Shown: piece after piece, positions 36,101 through 45,295 of the stretch
How the letters are laid out: every line of letters begins with the position of its first letter
Numbering within the stretch: position 1 is the stretch's first letter
Assembly (NCBI GenBank): GCA_963810555.1
Contig: CAWENX010000005.1
Coordinates: 124,001-188,000 of the forward strand
Origin: G963677325 sp963810555
Lineage (GTDB): Bacteria; Bacteroidota; Bacteroidia; Bacteroidales; Prolixibacteraceae
Direction: 5' to 3'
DNA length: 64,000 nucleotides
Position numbers and translations under genes: made by a program
The notes under the pieces: generated by a model
What the model saw: the letters and a program-made list of their open reading frames with translations, nothing else
Told to the model about the DNA's origin: nothing
Database searches by the model: none

Positions 36101-37553
36101 CAAATTGACTATACCAAAGTGACTTACTATCTAAACGATACCGTAAGATTTTCAGGGGATTCTATTATTTTTCGAAATATTATCCTTATGACACAGAAAA
36201 AAATCAGGGAATTTTCAATGGAGTACTTACTCATAAACTCTTTAGTCATATGACTTACAATTTAAATGCCACTACAAGCAGAATCCTGGCTTTAAATACA
36301 AATGCTTCCGACAATAACCTCTTTTATGGGGTTGCACACTGTTCAGGGAGGATAAACCTGACTGGTTATGAGGAGAAATTGAAACTTACAGCAACTCTAA
36401 AGATCTGAAGCCGGAACCCAGTATCAATATTCCCCTTGAAAATCCCGAATCAGTAAAAGAATACAATCTGATAAGATTTATCAATCCCGATACACTGAAT
36501 CAGGAAAAACAACAAGTTATAAGAACAAAAGAGACAAATAATTTTGAGGTGGATCTTGATTTAACTGCCACTCCTGATGCCAGAATACAGATGCTCTTTA
36601 ATTCTTCAATTGGAGATGCAATAACCGCTCAGGGAGCAGGAAATCTCAGGTTTATATATGATAAGGAAGGTGATTTTTACATTTACGGAACCTATGTGAT
36701 TGATAAGGGAGATTATATGTTCGTCCTTCAAAATGTTATTAACAGGAAATTCAAAATTGAACAAGGCGGCACTGTGACCTGGGATGGGGATCTTTACAGT
36801 GCAATAGTAGATATAAATGCCGTTTATTCACTTAAAACATCCGTTGCCGATCTCCTTCCTTATACCAATCAATCAGAAAGTTCCCGCCGCATCCCGGTTG
36901 AATGCACAATCAATCTTTCTCAAAAATTGTTTAATCCAACTGTAAAATTTAGTATAGCATTCCCAACCCTGGACGAACAGACAAAAGATGAACTTCAGCA
37001 ATTTTTGAGCACACAGGACGATATTAACCGTCAAATGCTTTCGTTAATGGTCATGGGACAATTTTACACACCTGAATACCTTAGGGGACGTCAGGAATAT
37101 CAATCAAGCACCGGAAATATTGTCGGAGCCACTACCTCAGATATTCTCTCAAATGCATTATCAAACTGGCTCTCTCAAATCAGTAATAATTTTGATATTG
37201 GATTTAAATATCGTCCGGGTGACCAGGTAAATACAAATCAGATGGAGGTCGCATTAAGCACCCAAATATTCAATAATCGGGTCACACTCAATGGGAACGT
37301 AGGGAATAACAGTAATGTACAATCCAATACTTTAAATCCTGTTGTCGGGGAAATTGAAGTCTATGTAAAATTAAATAAATCAGGAAAATTGCAATTGAAG
37401 GCCTATAACAGACCAAATGATGACCTGATTTATGACACATCCCTTTACAAACAGGGCCTGGGATTAACATTTAAGGAAGAATTCAATTCCTTATCCGACT
37501 TGTTTAATTTTTTCAAATCAAGGAACAGAAAGAATTACGTTACCAAACCATGA
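33104..37553 (+). pseudogene. tamB: TamB-like translocation/assembly module, broken by many frameshifts
   Basis: One TamB-like protein is spread over all three frames. Pieces in order: a membrane anchor (NRLKIFILIII near 33110), VQTVVTQWVVKQLSHTFKTK, a long beta-helical AsmA/DUF490-like body, and an intact C-terminal TamB domain (36549-37553: ITAQGAGNLRFIYDKEGDF, YVIDKGDYMFVLQNVINRKF). The span equals about 1480 codons, the usual Bacteroidetes length, so little is deleted. I count at least nine single-base-type shifts (near 33140, 33450, 33690, 33950, 34435, 34725, 35330, 36080 and 36400), and no ATG is seen at the start. TamB normally bridges the envelope for outer-membrane lipid or protein assembly. 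Either the gene is recently dead or the consensus is poor here. Confidence 0.8.
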
Positions 37554-37844
37554 TTATCTCTGTTAAGCTGAGTTCATCATAAGCTGTCAAACTGAACATC
37601 TGCCCTGATAAATTGATTCGGACGGATTCTCCCGGATCTCTCTGTTCAGAGGGAATTGCCTTATATCAGGTCTATTTTCTAACCGGATCAATGTTTACCG
37701 GAAACCAGAATTGTTACTGCTGCCATGACAATTTACTCACTCTCGCTTCATTATTTATACATAATCCCTTTTCACCCCTGATACAGCGATTGCTTATTGA
37801 TCCTATTCGCCTTACGAAAGAAATTACCTTATCCCTTTTAACGC

Positions 37845-37961
37845 TATACCATGGCCATACCAAATCCATACCTTCTACACTATATCTGCACTATTTCTGC
37901 ACTATATCTGCACTAATTAGTGGAATAATAGTGGATAAATAGTGAATATATAGTGTTAATA
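37845..37961. repeat. 11-bp two-armed array, site 4
   Basis: Left arm units run every 11 bp from about 37845 (TATACCATGGC, CATACCAAATC, CATACCTTCTA, CACTATATCTG, CACTATTTCTG, CACTATATCTG). The centre is CACTAATTAGTG. Four right-arm units follow (TAGTGGAATAA, TAGTGGATAAA, TAGTGAATATA, TAGTGTTAATA). CACTA on the left mirrors TAGTG on the right. It lies in the 643-bp gap 37554-38196 between tamB and exbB; the rest of that gap shows no gene. Confidence 0.88.
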
Positions 37962-38139
37962 AAATGGACTTGATACGGTTATAGTAGGAGTAAGGTCCGG
38001 TAAAGGCCTGTTATTGTTCCCGAATGTTCAATTAATTTACCTTCAATTCTCGAACCATAATCAGAAATTATTCTTAGTTAGAACTGTTAAAAATCAGGAA
38101 TTGATTTATGTTAGGAGGAAATTATTCATTCGGATTTTA

Positions 38140-38147
38140 TACTTTTG
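38140..38147 (+). promoter_or_regulatory. -7 box (TACTTTTG) before exbB
   Basis: TACTTTTG fits TAnnTTTG and lies 49 bp before the exbB start, downstream of the 11-bp array. The -33 position lacks TTG. Confidence 0.4.
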
Positions 38148-38196
38148 TATATTTCTATTTATATCAAATTAAATCAAAATAAACGTAATACATTCA

Positions 38197-38907
38197 ATGA
38201 CAATGTTTAACATCTTATTATTTCAAGGAGTTCAAATGGCGGCAGAAAATTCTGCGATGACAGCTCCAGTTCAAGCAGTATCTTCAGGAATGAATTATTT
38301 TGAGCTTGCTGTTAAAGGAGGATGGATCATGGTCCCGATAATTCTGCTTGGTGGCGTTGCGGTATATATCTTTTTCGAACGTTATCTTACCATACAAAAA
38401 GTGTCTAAAATCGATCGCATTTTTATGGACAGAATCAAAAACTTTATTCACCAGGGTAAGGTTGAATCAGGATTGGTACTTTGCCGTTCAACAGACACTC
38501 CTTTTGCAAGGATGATTGAAAAAGGCATTTCACGTATAGGCAGACCATTGAATGATGTGAATACTGCCATCGAGAATGTCGGCAACCTGGAGATCTCGAA
38601 ACTTGAGAAAGGATTTCCTGCCCTGGCAAGTGTTGCCGGGGGCGCCCCGATGCTTGGTTTTCTCGGAACGGTTATTGGAATGGTACAGGCTTTTTATAAT
38701 ATGGCAAACGCCGGCAACAATGTTGACATAACAATCCTCTCAGGAGGTATTTATCTTGCAATGGTGACCACTGTTGCCGGTTTGATCGTGGGAATACTGG
38801 CCTATTTTGCTTACAATATTCTGGTGGCAAAGGTTGAGGCAGTTGTATTCAATATGGAAGCAACCACATCTGAATTCATGGATCTTCTGCATGAACCCGC
38901 GAAATAA
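38197..38907 (+). CDS. exbB: ExbB/TolQ-family proton channel subunit
   Basis: This 236-residue protein has three membrane helices: GGWIMVPIILLGGVAVYIFF, then GAPMLGFLGTVIGMVQAF and MVTTVAGLIVGILAYFAYNI, the last two forming the MotA/TolQ/ExbB signature. It builds the inner-membrane proton channel that powers TonB, and so the SusC transporters. It is followed by exbD after 72 bp and then tonB, the usual cluster. An ATG six bases downstream is an equally good start. Confidence 0.93.
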   Translation: MTMFNILLFQGVQMAAENSAMTAPVQAVSSGMNYFELAVKGGWIMVPIILLGGVAVYIFFERYLTIQKVSKIDRIFMDRIKNFIHQGKVESGLVLCRSTDTPFARMIEKGISRIGRPLNDVNTAIENVGNLEISKLEKGFPALASVAGGAPMLGFLGTVIGMVQAFYNMANAGNNVDITILSGGIYLAMVTTVAGLIVGILAYFAYNILVAKVEAVVFNMEATTSEFMDLLHEPAK

Positions 38908-38979
38908 TTAAAAATTAATAATTAATAATTAAGAATCACTGATCTGTGATCACTGATTACTGATAACTGATTACTGACT

Positions 38980-39390
38980 ATGGCATTACGAACAAGAAAT
39001 AAGATAACTTCCGGATTCAGCATGGCTTCAATGACTGACCTTGTTTTTTTATTGCTGATATTTTTTATGATAACCTCAACACTGGTCAGTCCAAACGCTT
39101 TGAAACTATTGCTGCCTCAAAGTAATAATCAGACCAGGGCCAAACCCCTGACCACTATATCTATTACAAAAGATCTAAAATATTACATCAACGAAAACGG
39201 CAAGCTGGTTGAGGTAAGTTTCCCGGAAATTGAACCATTTCTGCAAAAGACTCTAAGAAGTCAACCAGAGATGTATATCTCACTTCATGCTGAAAAATCT
39301 GTGCCGATTGAAGAAGTTGTGAAAGTGATGAATATTGCCCAGCGAAATAAATACAAGATGATTCTTGCTACAAGTCCCGAAAATCGATAA
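38980..39390 (+). CDS. exbD: ExbD/TolR-family energy-transduction protein
   Basis: This 136-residue protein has one N-terminal membrane helix (MTDLVFLLLIFFMITSTLV) containing the conserved Asp that carries protons, then a short periplasmic domain (YISLHAEKSVPIEEVVKVMN). It works with ExbB and TonB. The spacer before it is a run of AATTAATA and ACTGATTACTGATAACTG words. Confidence 0.93.
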   Translation: MALRTRNKITSGFSMASMTDLVFLLLIFFMITSTLVSPNALKLLLPQSNNQTRAKPLTTISITKDLKYYINENGKLVEVSFPEIEPFLQKTLRSQPEMYISLHAEKSVPIEEVVKVMNIAQRNKYKMILATSPENR

Positions 39391-39428
39391 AATAAGGCAA
39401 GAGGCAATTCGTAATTCATAATTAATAA

Positions 39429-40362
39429 ATGACGTTAACTGAAAACCAGAAAAAAGGAATCTTTGCTACTGTTTTTTTCTATACAGGAGTATTGATTTTG
39501 TTGCTAATCTTCGGGCTATCAGTTCCATTTCCACCGCCTGAAGAACAAGGCATTCTGCTCGATTTTGGGAATTCCCAAACCGGCCTCGGATTGAAAGAAC
39601 CTTCTGCCGGTGCTTCATCTGAAAAAGAAACAAGGACTAAAAGTTCAGTCCCCCAGCCGGTGGAACCTCAGTTACCTGAAAAGACCAAAGTCAACTCAAA
39701 AGCAGAAAATAATGTACTGACACAGGATTATGAAAAATCAGCTGAAATTAATACAGGGGTAAAGAAAAAAACAGAAAAGGATAAAAAAGTAATTTCAGTC
39801 CCGCAGATGCGGGATCGGAAAAGAAGAAGAAAAAAGAAGGGCTGAAGAAATTGAGAGAAAACGTTTGGCTGAAGCTGAAAAGAAAAAAAAGGAAGAGGAA
39901 GCCAGGAAAATCAGTTCAATTAACGCAAGGGCCAAAAGTGCTTTTGGAGGAGGAGGACAGACTAATAATGATTCAAAAAATACAGGACAAGGTGTTACTT
40001 ATGGACCTGGGAATCAAGGAAGTCCTGACGGCACTCCCGGAGCAAATCAGTTTGGGCAAGGGGGCGGATTTGGAAATGGAACAGGTAATGGCCCATCCTT
40101 CAGCTTATCGGGAAGAAGTGCGCTGTCTTTACCCAAACCCGAATTCCCAGGCAATGAGGCTGGGATAGTGGTTGTTGAGATTACAGTGAATAAATTCGGC
40201 AAGGTGACAGAAGCTCTGCCAGGAGTAAAAGGCTCAAAAACAATTAATTATAATTTGCTTCAGGCGGCAAGAAAAGCTGCATTATCTGCAAGTTTCAATC
40301 CAGATGACAAGGCACCGGAATTTCAGAAAGGAACAATCACCTATCATTTTAAACTGCAATAA
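39429..40362 (+). pseudogene. tonB: TonB-like energy transducer, frameshifted by a palindrome insertion
   Basis: The first frame (39429-39845) gives the membrane anchor (GIFATVFFYTGVLILLLIFG) and a Pro/Glu/Lys-rich spacer ending KKVISVPQMRDR. The second, one base later, continues the charged coiled region (EEIERKRLAEAEKKKKEEEA) and ends in a TonB C-terminal domain (AGIVVVEITVNKFGKVTEA). The frames meet at a 16-bp palindrome (39799-39814), and a 16-bp insertion shifts the frame by exactly the +1 observed. The two halves make about 311 codons together, a normal TonB length. Loss of this TonB would have to be covered by a paralogue, or be rescued by slippage on the A-rich run that follows. Confidence 0.8.
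39799..39814. repeat. TCCCGCAGATGCGGGA palindrome inside tonB
   Basis: This palindrome belongs to the same family as those at 2386-2401 and 23682-23697. It sits exactly where the tonB frame changes. Confidence 0.85.
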
Positions 40363-40427
40363 AGCCTGAAACCAGTAATCAGTGATCTGTGATTCTTAAT
40401 TCTTAATTCTTAATCCCTTAATTATTA

Positions 40428-40802
40428 ATGATGGAATACAAAAAACATTTCAGATTAAATGCATCCTCTTCAGATATCTACAATGCCTTGACCAATCCCG
40501 TCATGATTGAAATCTGGACAGGGGAACCTGCCATAATGAGCACTGAACCGGATAGTGAATTCTCTTTATGGGATGGGGCAATTGTTGGAAAAAATATAAG
40601 TTTTGAAAAAGATAAGGAAATTGTTCAGATCTGGTATTTCGGAGAAGATATTGAATCCACAGTAACCTTAAAATTACATCCTCACAAAGAAGATTCAGAT
40701 ATTGAGATTCATCAAACCAATATTCCGGAGGAAGCATATAAAAACATTGTTGAAGGCTGGGAAGAAGATTATATCGGAAATCTGAAAGAACTTTTTTCCT
40801 GA
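40428..40802 (+). CDS. START-like (SRPBCC) domain protein
   Basis: This 124-residue protein opens YKKHFRLNASSSDIYNALTNP and continues to WDGAIVGKNISFEKDKEIVQ and IPEEAYKNIVEGWEEDY, the layout of Bacteroidetes START-like/AHSA1-like helix-grip proteins. The fold binds hydrophobic ligands, and no ligand or partner is known for this subgroup. It follows the tonB cluster and converges with the macrodomain gene 16 bp away. Confidence 0.75.
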   Translation: MMEYKKHFRLNASSSDIYNALTNPVMIEIWTGEPAIMSTEPDSEFSLWDGAIVGKNISFEKDKEIVQIWYFGEDIESTVTLKLHPHKEDSDIEIHQTNIPEEAYKNIVEGWEEDYIGNLKELFS

Positions 40803-40818
40803 GAATAATGTAAAACAC

Positions 40819-41820
40819 TCATGAAATGAAATATTTCATCAGGAAGTCGTCCATAATAAATCCTTCACCAATGTCAGCAACAATGGGACCAAAGTTTTTA
40901 AAACCCATTTTCGCATAGGCTTTTATACTGTTTGTATTTTCTTTGTTCACTGTAAGAGAAATGGTTTTAAGTCCAAGGTCTTTAGCCCTACTGATAATAA
41001 ACTCGAATCCCTTTTTCCCCAATCCTTTACCTCTCTTAGTGCTGACAATATAAAATTTACTGAGGAAAAGTTCATCACCGGATGGCTTAATGCCAATATA
41101 ACCCGAAGGTTCAAAGGCATGATTTATGATGTAATATTCATAATCGTTTCCCTTAATTTGAGCTGAAACAGCATCAAATGATTGAAATTTATCAATCATA
41201 TATGAAACCTGATTCTGACCAATGATGGGAGTATAATGTTCATTCCAGATTTCATAAGCTAACTTTGCAACGATTTGAATGTCATCTTTCTTATAGACTG
41301 GAAGAATTTCAATACTGTTACCCTTGATCTCACTATAAATTAAATAGTTTTCCTGGTCGAAACAACAAAAGATCACTTTATCAAGAGGATTATCCTGCCT
41401 GACAAATTCAAGGACAGATTTAAAAGCTATATTGGCAGCCTCATATTTGGGGAAACGATATATTCCCGTACTTATATTTGGGAAAGCTATTGTTCTGACA
41501 TTATTTGCGGCAGCAATTTCCAGGCTTCGTTTATAACATGGGGACAACAATTTCGCTTCATTTTGATTTCCATTACTCCAAACCGGTCCCACTGTATGTA
41601 TCACGTACTTTGCGGGCAGATTATATCCCTTCGTTATTTTTGCTTCACCTGTCTCACACCCGTTCAGATTTTGACATTCTTTCAACAATCCGGCACCTGC
41701 AGCGCGATGAATCGCTCCATCGACACCTCCTCCACCAAGTAAAGAACGGTTTGCTGCATTTACAATTGCATCGACCTTCAATTTTGTAATATCTCCAAGG
41801 ATCACTTCAACTTGTACCAT
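40819..41820 (-). CDS. Macrodomain-GNAT acetyltransferase fusion
   Basis: This 333-residue protein has two complete domains. Residues 1-165 are a MacroD/YmdB-type macrodomain: VILGDITKLKVDAIVNAANR, LLGGGGVDGAIHRAAG and NISTGIYRFPKYEAA, the loops that bind ADP-ribose and that in relatives remove ADP-ribose from proteins or hydrolyse O-acetyl-ADP-ribose. Residues about 175-333 are a GNAT acetyltransferase with the acetyl-CoA loop RGKGLGKKG and the NTNSIKAYAKMGF segment. The joint is uninterrupted. A combined enzyme could clear ADP-ribose marks and acetylate the same target, or recycle acetyl-ADP-ribose. That is inference; targets are unknown. Confidence 0.85.
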   Translation of the reverse strand: MVQVEVILGDITKLKVDAIVNAANRSLLGGGGVDGAIHRAAGAGLLKECQNLNGCETGEAKITKGYNLPAKYVIHTVGPVWSNGNQNEAKLLSPCYKRSLEIAAANNVRTIAFPNISTGIYRFPKYEAANIAFKSVLEFVRQDNPLDKVIFCCFDQENYLIYSEIKGNSIEILPVYKKDDIQIVAKLAYEIWNEHYTPIIGQNQVSYMIDKFQSFDAVSAQIKGNDYEYYIINHAFEPSGYIGIKPSGDELFLSKFYIVSTKRGKGLGKKGFEFIISRAKDLGLKTISLTVNKENTNSIKAYAKMGFKNFGPIVADIGEGFIMDDFLMKYFIS

Positions 41821-41882
41821 AATCAGGCTTTAGGCTTTAGACCTTTAAGAATGTTCAATGATGAGAAGTTTAAAATAATATC

Positions 41883-44339
41883 CTACCGGATTTTTGCACC
41901 GGCTTCCCTTTCATAAACACTGATCAATCTGTTCACGACCTTTTCAATCTGTTTATCATTCAATGTCTTTTCATCATCACGGAGAATAAAACTTACTGCA
42001 TAGGATTTTTTTCCAACCGGCAGATTTTCACCTTGATATACATCAAAAAGATTTATTCTTCGCAGGATTTGTCTTTCGGTTCTGAATGCAAGTTCTTTTA
42101 TCGTACTGAATTTAACCTCTTTATCTAACAAAAGGGCAAGGTCACGCCTTACTTCAGGGTATTTTGGAAGTGGTGAATAGCTTACTTTAAGATCAGAAAT
42201 TAAATTTAGCAAAGATTGCCAGTGGAGATCACCATAGAATACTTCACCTTGAATATCAAGGGCTTTAAGAAGCTTTTCGTTTGTATATCCCATTATGGCA
42301 ATTACAACATTATTGTATTTGTATTCAAGGCCTTCAGAAATAATATCATTAGAAATTGTCTCAATCTGACAGTTGTCAGCTTCAATTCCTAATCTCATTA
42401 AAATATTCCCTATATATGCTTTAAGTGTAAAAAAGGATGTTACCTCTTCTTTTACCGCCCAGTTTGGAGTTTCTTTTTTCCCGGTGATCCATAAGCCAAT
42501 ATGTTCTTCTTCGGTATAGTTACCAATTGGATTGGTGTAGACTTTACTCCCGTCGAAAAAATAAACATTCCCGAATTCATAAAGACGTAAATTTTCATTT
42601 CTGAAATTCATGTTGCGGCTAATGGCTTCCAGACCGCCGAAAAGTAAGGTCTGGCGCATACCATTTAAATCCGAGCTGAGAGGATTATAGAGTCTGACAG
42701 TATTCTCCGCTTTAAAGGTTTCAGAATTTTCATAATAAGAAACCGGTGTTAATGAATTCGACATGATTTCATGAAATCCCGATGAAGTGAGATACTCTGA
42801 AATCATGTTCTGCAATTTAAGCTTGTCAGGAATTTTGGAATGCTGCAGAGTAGATTTTACGGAAACAGATGATTCAACATTATTATAGCCGTAAATCCGC
42901 AATAATTCCTCAATAACATCAGCCTCATGGCGGACATCAACCCTGTAGGGGGGAACAGATAACTGAAGTTCATCAAGTGTCTCTCTCTCAATGACTATTT
43001 CGAGACTGGTCAGGATTTTCTTAACAGTTTCTTTAGGAATTACCTTTCCAATCAGGCGATTTATATTCGTATAGGCAACAGTTACCGGAAAAGGAATTAA
43101 AATTGAAGGATCAGAGACGACATCGAATATTTCTGAAGAAATTTTTCCTCCGGCCAATTCTCTTATCAGCAAAGCCGCACGTTTTAATGCATAACGAGTG
43201 CCTGTCGGATCTACACCTCGCTCAAAATGGAACGAAGCATCCGTATTTAATCCATGCAGACGGGCTGTCTTTCTGATATAAACCGGATTAAAGTAAGCAC
43301 TCTCAAGAAATATGTTTGTCGTGATTTCTTTTATTCCTGATTTGATTCCTCCGAAAACACCGCCGATACACATTCCTTCCTTTTCATTGCATATCATCAG
43401 GTCTTTATCATTCAATTCCCTCTCAACAGCATCAAGTGTTTGAAATTTAGTCCCCTTAGAGAGCGTTTTAACTATTACTTTTCCACCTGTTATATCATCT
43501 GCATCGAAAGCATGAAGTGGCTGACCGGTTTCATACAAAACAAAATTTGTTATATCAACGATATTGTTTATCGGATTCAGTCCAACTGACTTTAACCTGT
43601 TCTTTAACCATTCAGGTGATTCTTTAATTTTCACACCTGAGATTGTGACTCCGCAATATCTTGGACAGGCTTCCGGATTTTCAACAGACACCGGAATTGT
43701 CAGGGAATGATCATCTACCTGGAATTCATCTACCGAAGGCTTAAAATAACTGATATCCCTTGTTTGCTTTAACCAGGCACATAACTCTCTTGCAATACCT
43801 ATATGAGAGGCGCCGTCTATCCGGTTGGGTGTAAGGTCCACTTCAAAGATATAATCGCTCTGAATATTAAAATAATCGCTTGCAGGTGTTCCTGGAACCG
43901 CATCTTCTGGTAAGACCATTATACCGCTGTGATCGGTGCCAATGCCTATTTCATCTTCAGCGCATATCATTCCCATCGAAATCTCACCTCTGATCTTAGA
44001 TTTCTGGATGGTAAATTGTTCGTCTCCCTTATAGAGAATCGTACCTATTTTTGCGACTATGACCTTCTGCCCTGCTGCTACATTTGGAGCGCCACATACA
44101 ATTGGAAGATTCTCTTCTTCACCAATATTTACAGTGGTCAGGCTTAAATGATCAGAATTCGGATGCTTCCGACAAGTGACAACTTCACCAACCAGGAAGC
44201 CTTTTAATCCTCCTTTTAGAGTTTCAAATTCTACGATATTGGCTGTCTCAAGGCCAATATTGGTGAGTATGGAGGCTACCTCATTCGGTGAAATATCGAG
44301 GTCGATATAATCTATTAACCAATTATACGAAATGTTCAT
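41883..44339 (-). CDS. pheT: Phenylalanyl-tRNA synthetase beta chain
   Basis: This 818-residue protein has the full bacterial domain order: N-terminal MNISYNWLIDYIDLDISPNEVA, a tRNA-binding domain (GFLVGEVVTCRKHPNSDHLS), B3/B4 (YCGVTISGVKI), B5 (DVRHEADVIEELLRIYGYNN), the catalytic-like core, and the C-terminal anticodon-binding FDX-ACB domain (YPEVRRDLALLLDKEVKF). It pairs with PheS, which is not in this window. The frame is unbroken over 2.4 kb, although frameshifted genes lie on both sides. Confidence 0.97.
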   Translation of the reverse strand: MNISYNWLIDYIDLDISPNEVASILTNIGLETANIVEFETLKGGLKGFLVGEVVTCRKHPNSDHLSLTTVNIGEEENLPIVCGAPNVAAGQKVIVAKIGTILYKGDEQFTIQKSKIRGEISMGMICAEDEIGIGTDHSGIMVLPEDAVPGTPASDYFNIQSDYIFEVDLTPNRIDGASHIGIARELCAWLKQTRDISYFKPSVDEFQVDDHSLTIPVSVENPEACPRYCGVTISGVKIKESPEWLKNRLKSVGLNPINNIVDITNFVLYETGQPLHAFDADDITGGKVIVKTLSKGTKFQTLDAVERELNDKDLMICNEKEGMCIGGVFGGIKSGIKEITTNIFLESAYFNPVYIRKTARLHGLNTDASFHFERGVDPTGTRYALKRAALLIRELAGGKISSEIFDVVSDPSILIPFPVTVAYTNINRLIGKVIPKETVKKILTSLEIVIERETLDELQLSVPPYRVDVRHEADVIEELLRIYGYNNVESSVSVKSTLQHSKIPDKLKLQNMISEYLTSSGFHEIMSNSLTPVSYYENSETFKAENTVRLYNPLSSDLNGMRQTLLFGGLEAISRNMNFRNENLRLYEFGNVYFFDGSKVYTNPIGNYTEEEHIGLWITGKKETPNWAVKEEVTSFFTLKAYIGNILMRLGIEADNCQIETISNDIISEGLEYKYNNVVIAIMGYTNEKLLKALDIQGEVFYGDLHWQSLLNLISDLKVSYSPLPKYPEVRRDLALLLDKEVKFSTIKELAFRTERQILRRINLFDVYQGENLPVGKKSYAVSFILRDDEKTLNDKQIEKVVNRLISVYEREAGAKIR

Positions 44340-44369
44340 TTTTAAAATACTCTGAATATTTAGGAGTTA

Positions 44370-44377
44370 CAAAGTTA
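44370..44377 (-). promoter_or_regulatory. -7 box (TAACTTTG) before pheT
   Basis: TAACTTTG on the minus strand fits TAnnTTTG and lies 30 bp before the pheT ATG. The remaining 407 bp to the next gene (44378-44784) show no gene or clear structure. Confidence 0.45.
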
Positions 44378-44784
44378 TGGAAAATGCTTAATTTGAAAAA
44401 CATATTATAACTGATGAATAAAATCCTTAGTAATATTTGGCCTCTCGGGAAATTAAACTATATGGTAATGCATTTATCTTATAATGTGTATCTTAATCTC
44501 ATCAAAGGAAAATTAATTTTCTCTGAACTTCAGGGATCAATCTCTTGCAATTTTTTGTTTATTTGAAATCAATTGTATTATATTTGGACCAATAATACTT
44601 ACCGGTATAAAAAAGTAGCAGTATTTTTTCATTTCTGTGGGTGCAATAATAAAATTTAACTTGTATATTTAGTAGTTGAATTGTTATTTTGCACCGCCTT
44701 GAAAAGACGGCATGTGGATATGATGATTTTAAATAACTTATTAAGACATATAATCTTAAGAATAACCTATAATCGAAATACGAT

Positions 44785-45159
44785 ATGGCAGGAAACAATA
44801 AAATACGTTTAGTAAAAGATTACGATAAACTTACACCTGAACTTCAGGGACAAATCAAAATGGCTTATCCTCAGGGATTTGCAGGACACCTCATAACATA
44901 TATAGATTCAAAGGGTAAGGTTGTCTCTGCCCTGCCTTATGAAGTCGACGATTACTATTATTTGGTCAGGATGACTCTTGAAGAAGCATACGATATTGTT
45001 GAGAATGACAAGGATTATGATGATGACGGAATACTAAGGGATGATTTCGCATTAGGTGAATTGGAAGTTGAGGGAGAAGAAGAAGAAGAAGATACCGATG
45101 AATACAACGATATCCCAGACGATATGCCTGATGATGAAGACGAAGAAGATGATGAATGA
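44785..45159 (+). CDS. Conserved acidic Bacteroidetes protein of unknown function
   Basis: This 124-residue protein has a folded N-terminal part (RLVKDYDKLTPELQGQIKMA, GHLITYIDSKGKVVSALPYE, YYYLVRMTLEEAYDIVE) and a C-terminal tail that is almost entirely Asp and Glu. I have seen this pattern as a widespread small Bacteroidetes family with no assigned function. It stands alone between pheT and miaA. The acidic tail suggests binding to a basic partner or metal, but this is a guess. Confidence 0.65.
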   Translation: MAGNNKIRLVKDYDKLTPELQGQIKMAYPQGFAGHLITYIDSKGKVVSALPYEVDDYYYLVRMTLEEAYDIVENDKDYDDDGILRDDFALGELEVEGEEEEEDTDEYNDIPDDMPDDEDEEDDE

Positions 45160-45180
45160 ATTAAGAATTAAAAATTAAAA

Positions 45181-45197
45181 TCCCGATAGCTATCCGG
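45181..45197. repeat. TCCCGATAGCTATCCGGA palindromic repeat
   Basis: An imperfect palindrome around AGCT, with one extra C in the right arm, lies in the gap after the acidic-protein gene. It resembles TCCCGATCCTTCGGGA at 56629-56644 and shares the TCCCG start with the TCCCGCA family. Confidence 0.55.
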
Positions 45198-45295
45198 AGA
45201 TTTAAAAATAGAATCATGATCCATTAATCATCCATTTTTTATTTTTTTATACTGCGATTACAATTTAATTACTTCATAATTCCAACAGAATATCT

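Noticed and set aside
33104..37553. Reading the tamB pieces as several separate small genes
   Set aside because: The pieces follow one another without loss, join into one TamB-length protein and end in a typical TamB C-terminus, so they are fragments of one gene.
37613..37942. A 109-codon plus-strand frame between tamB and exbB
   Set aside because: It runs into the 11-bp array and has no recognisable features; unlikely to be a gene.
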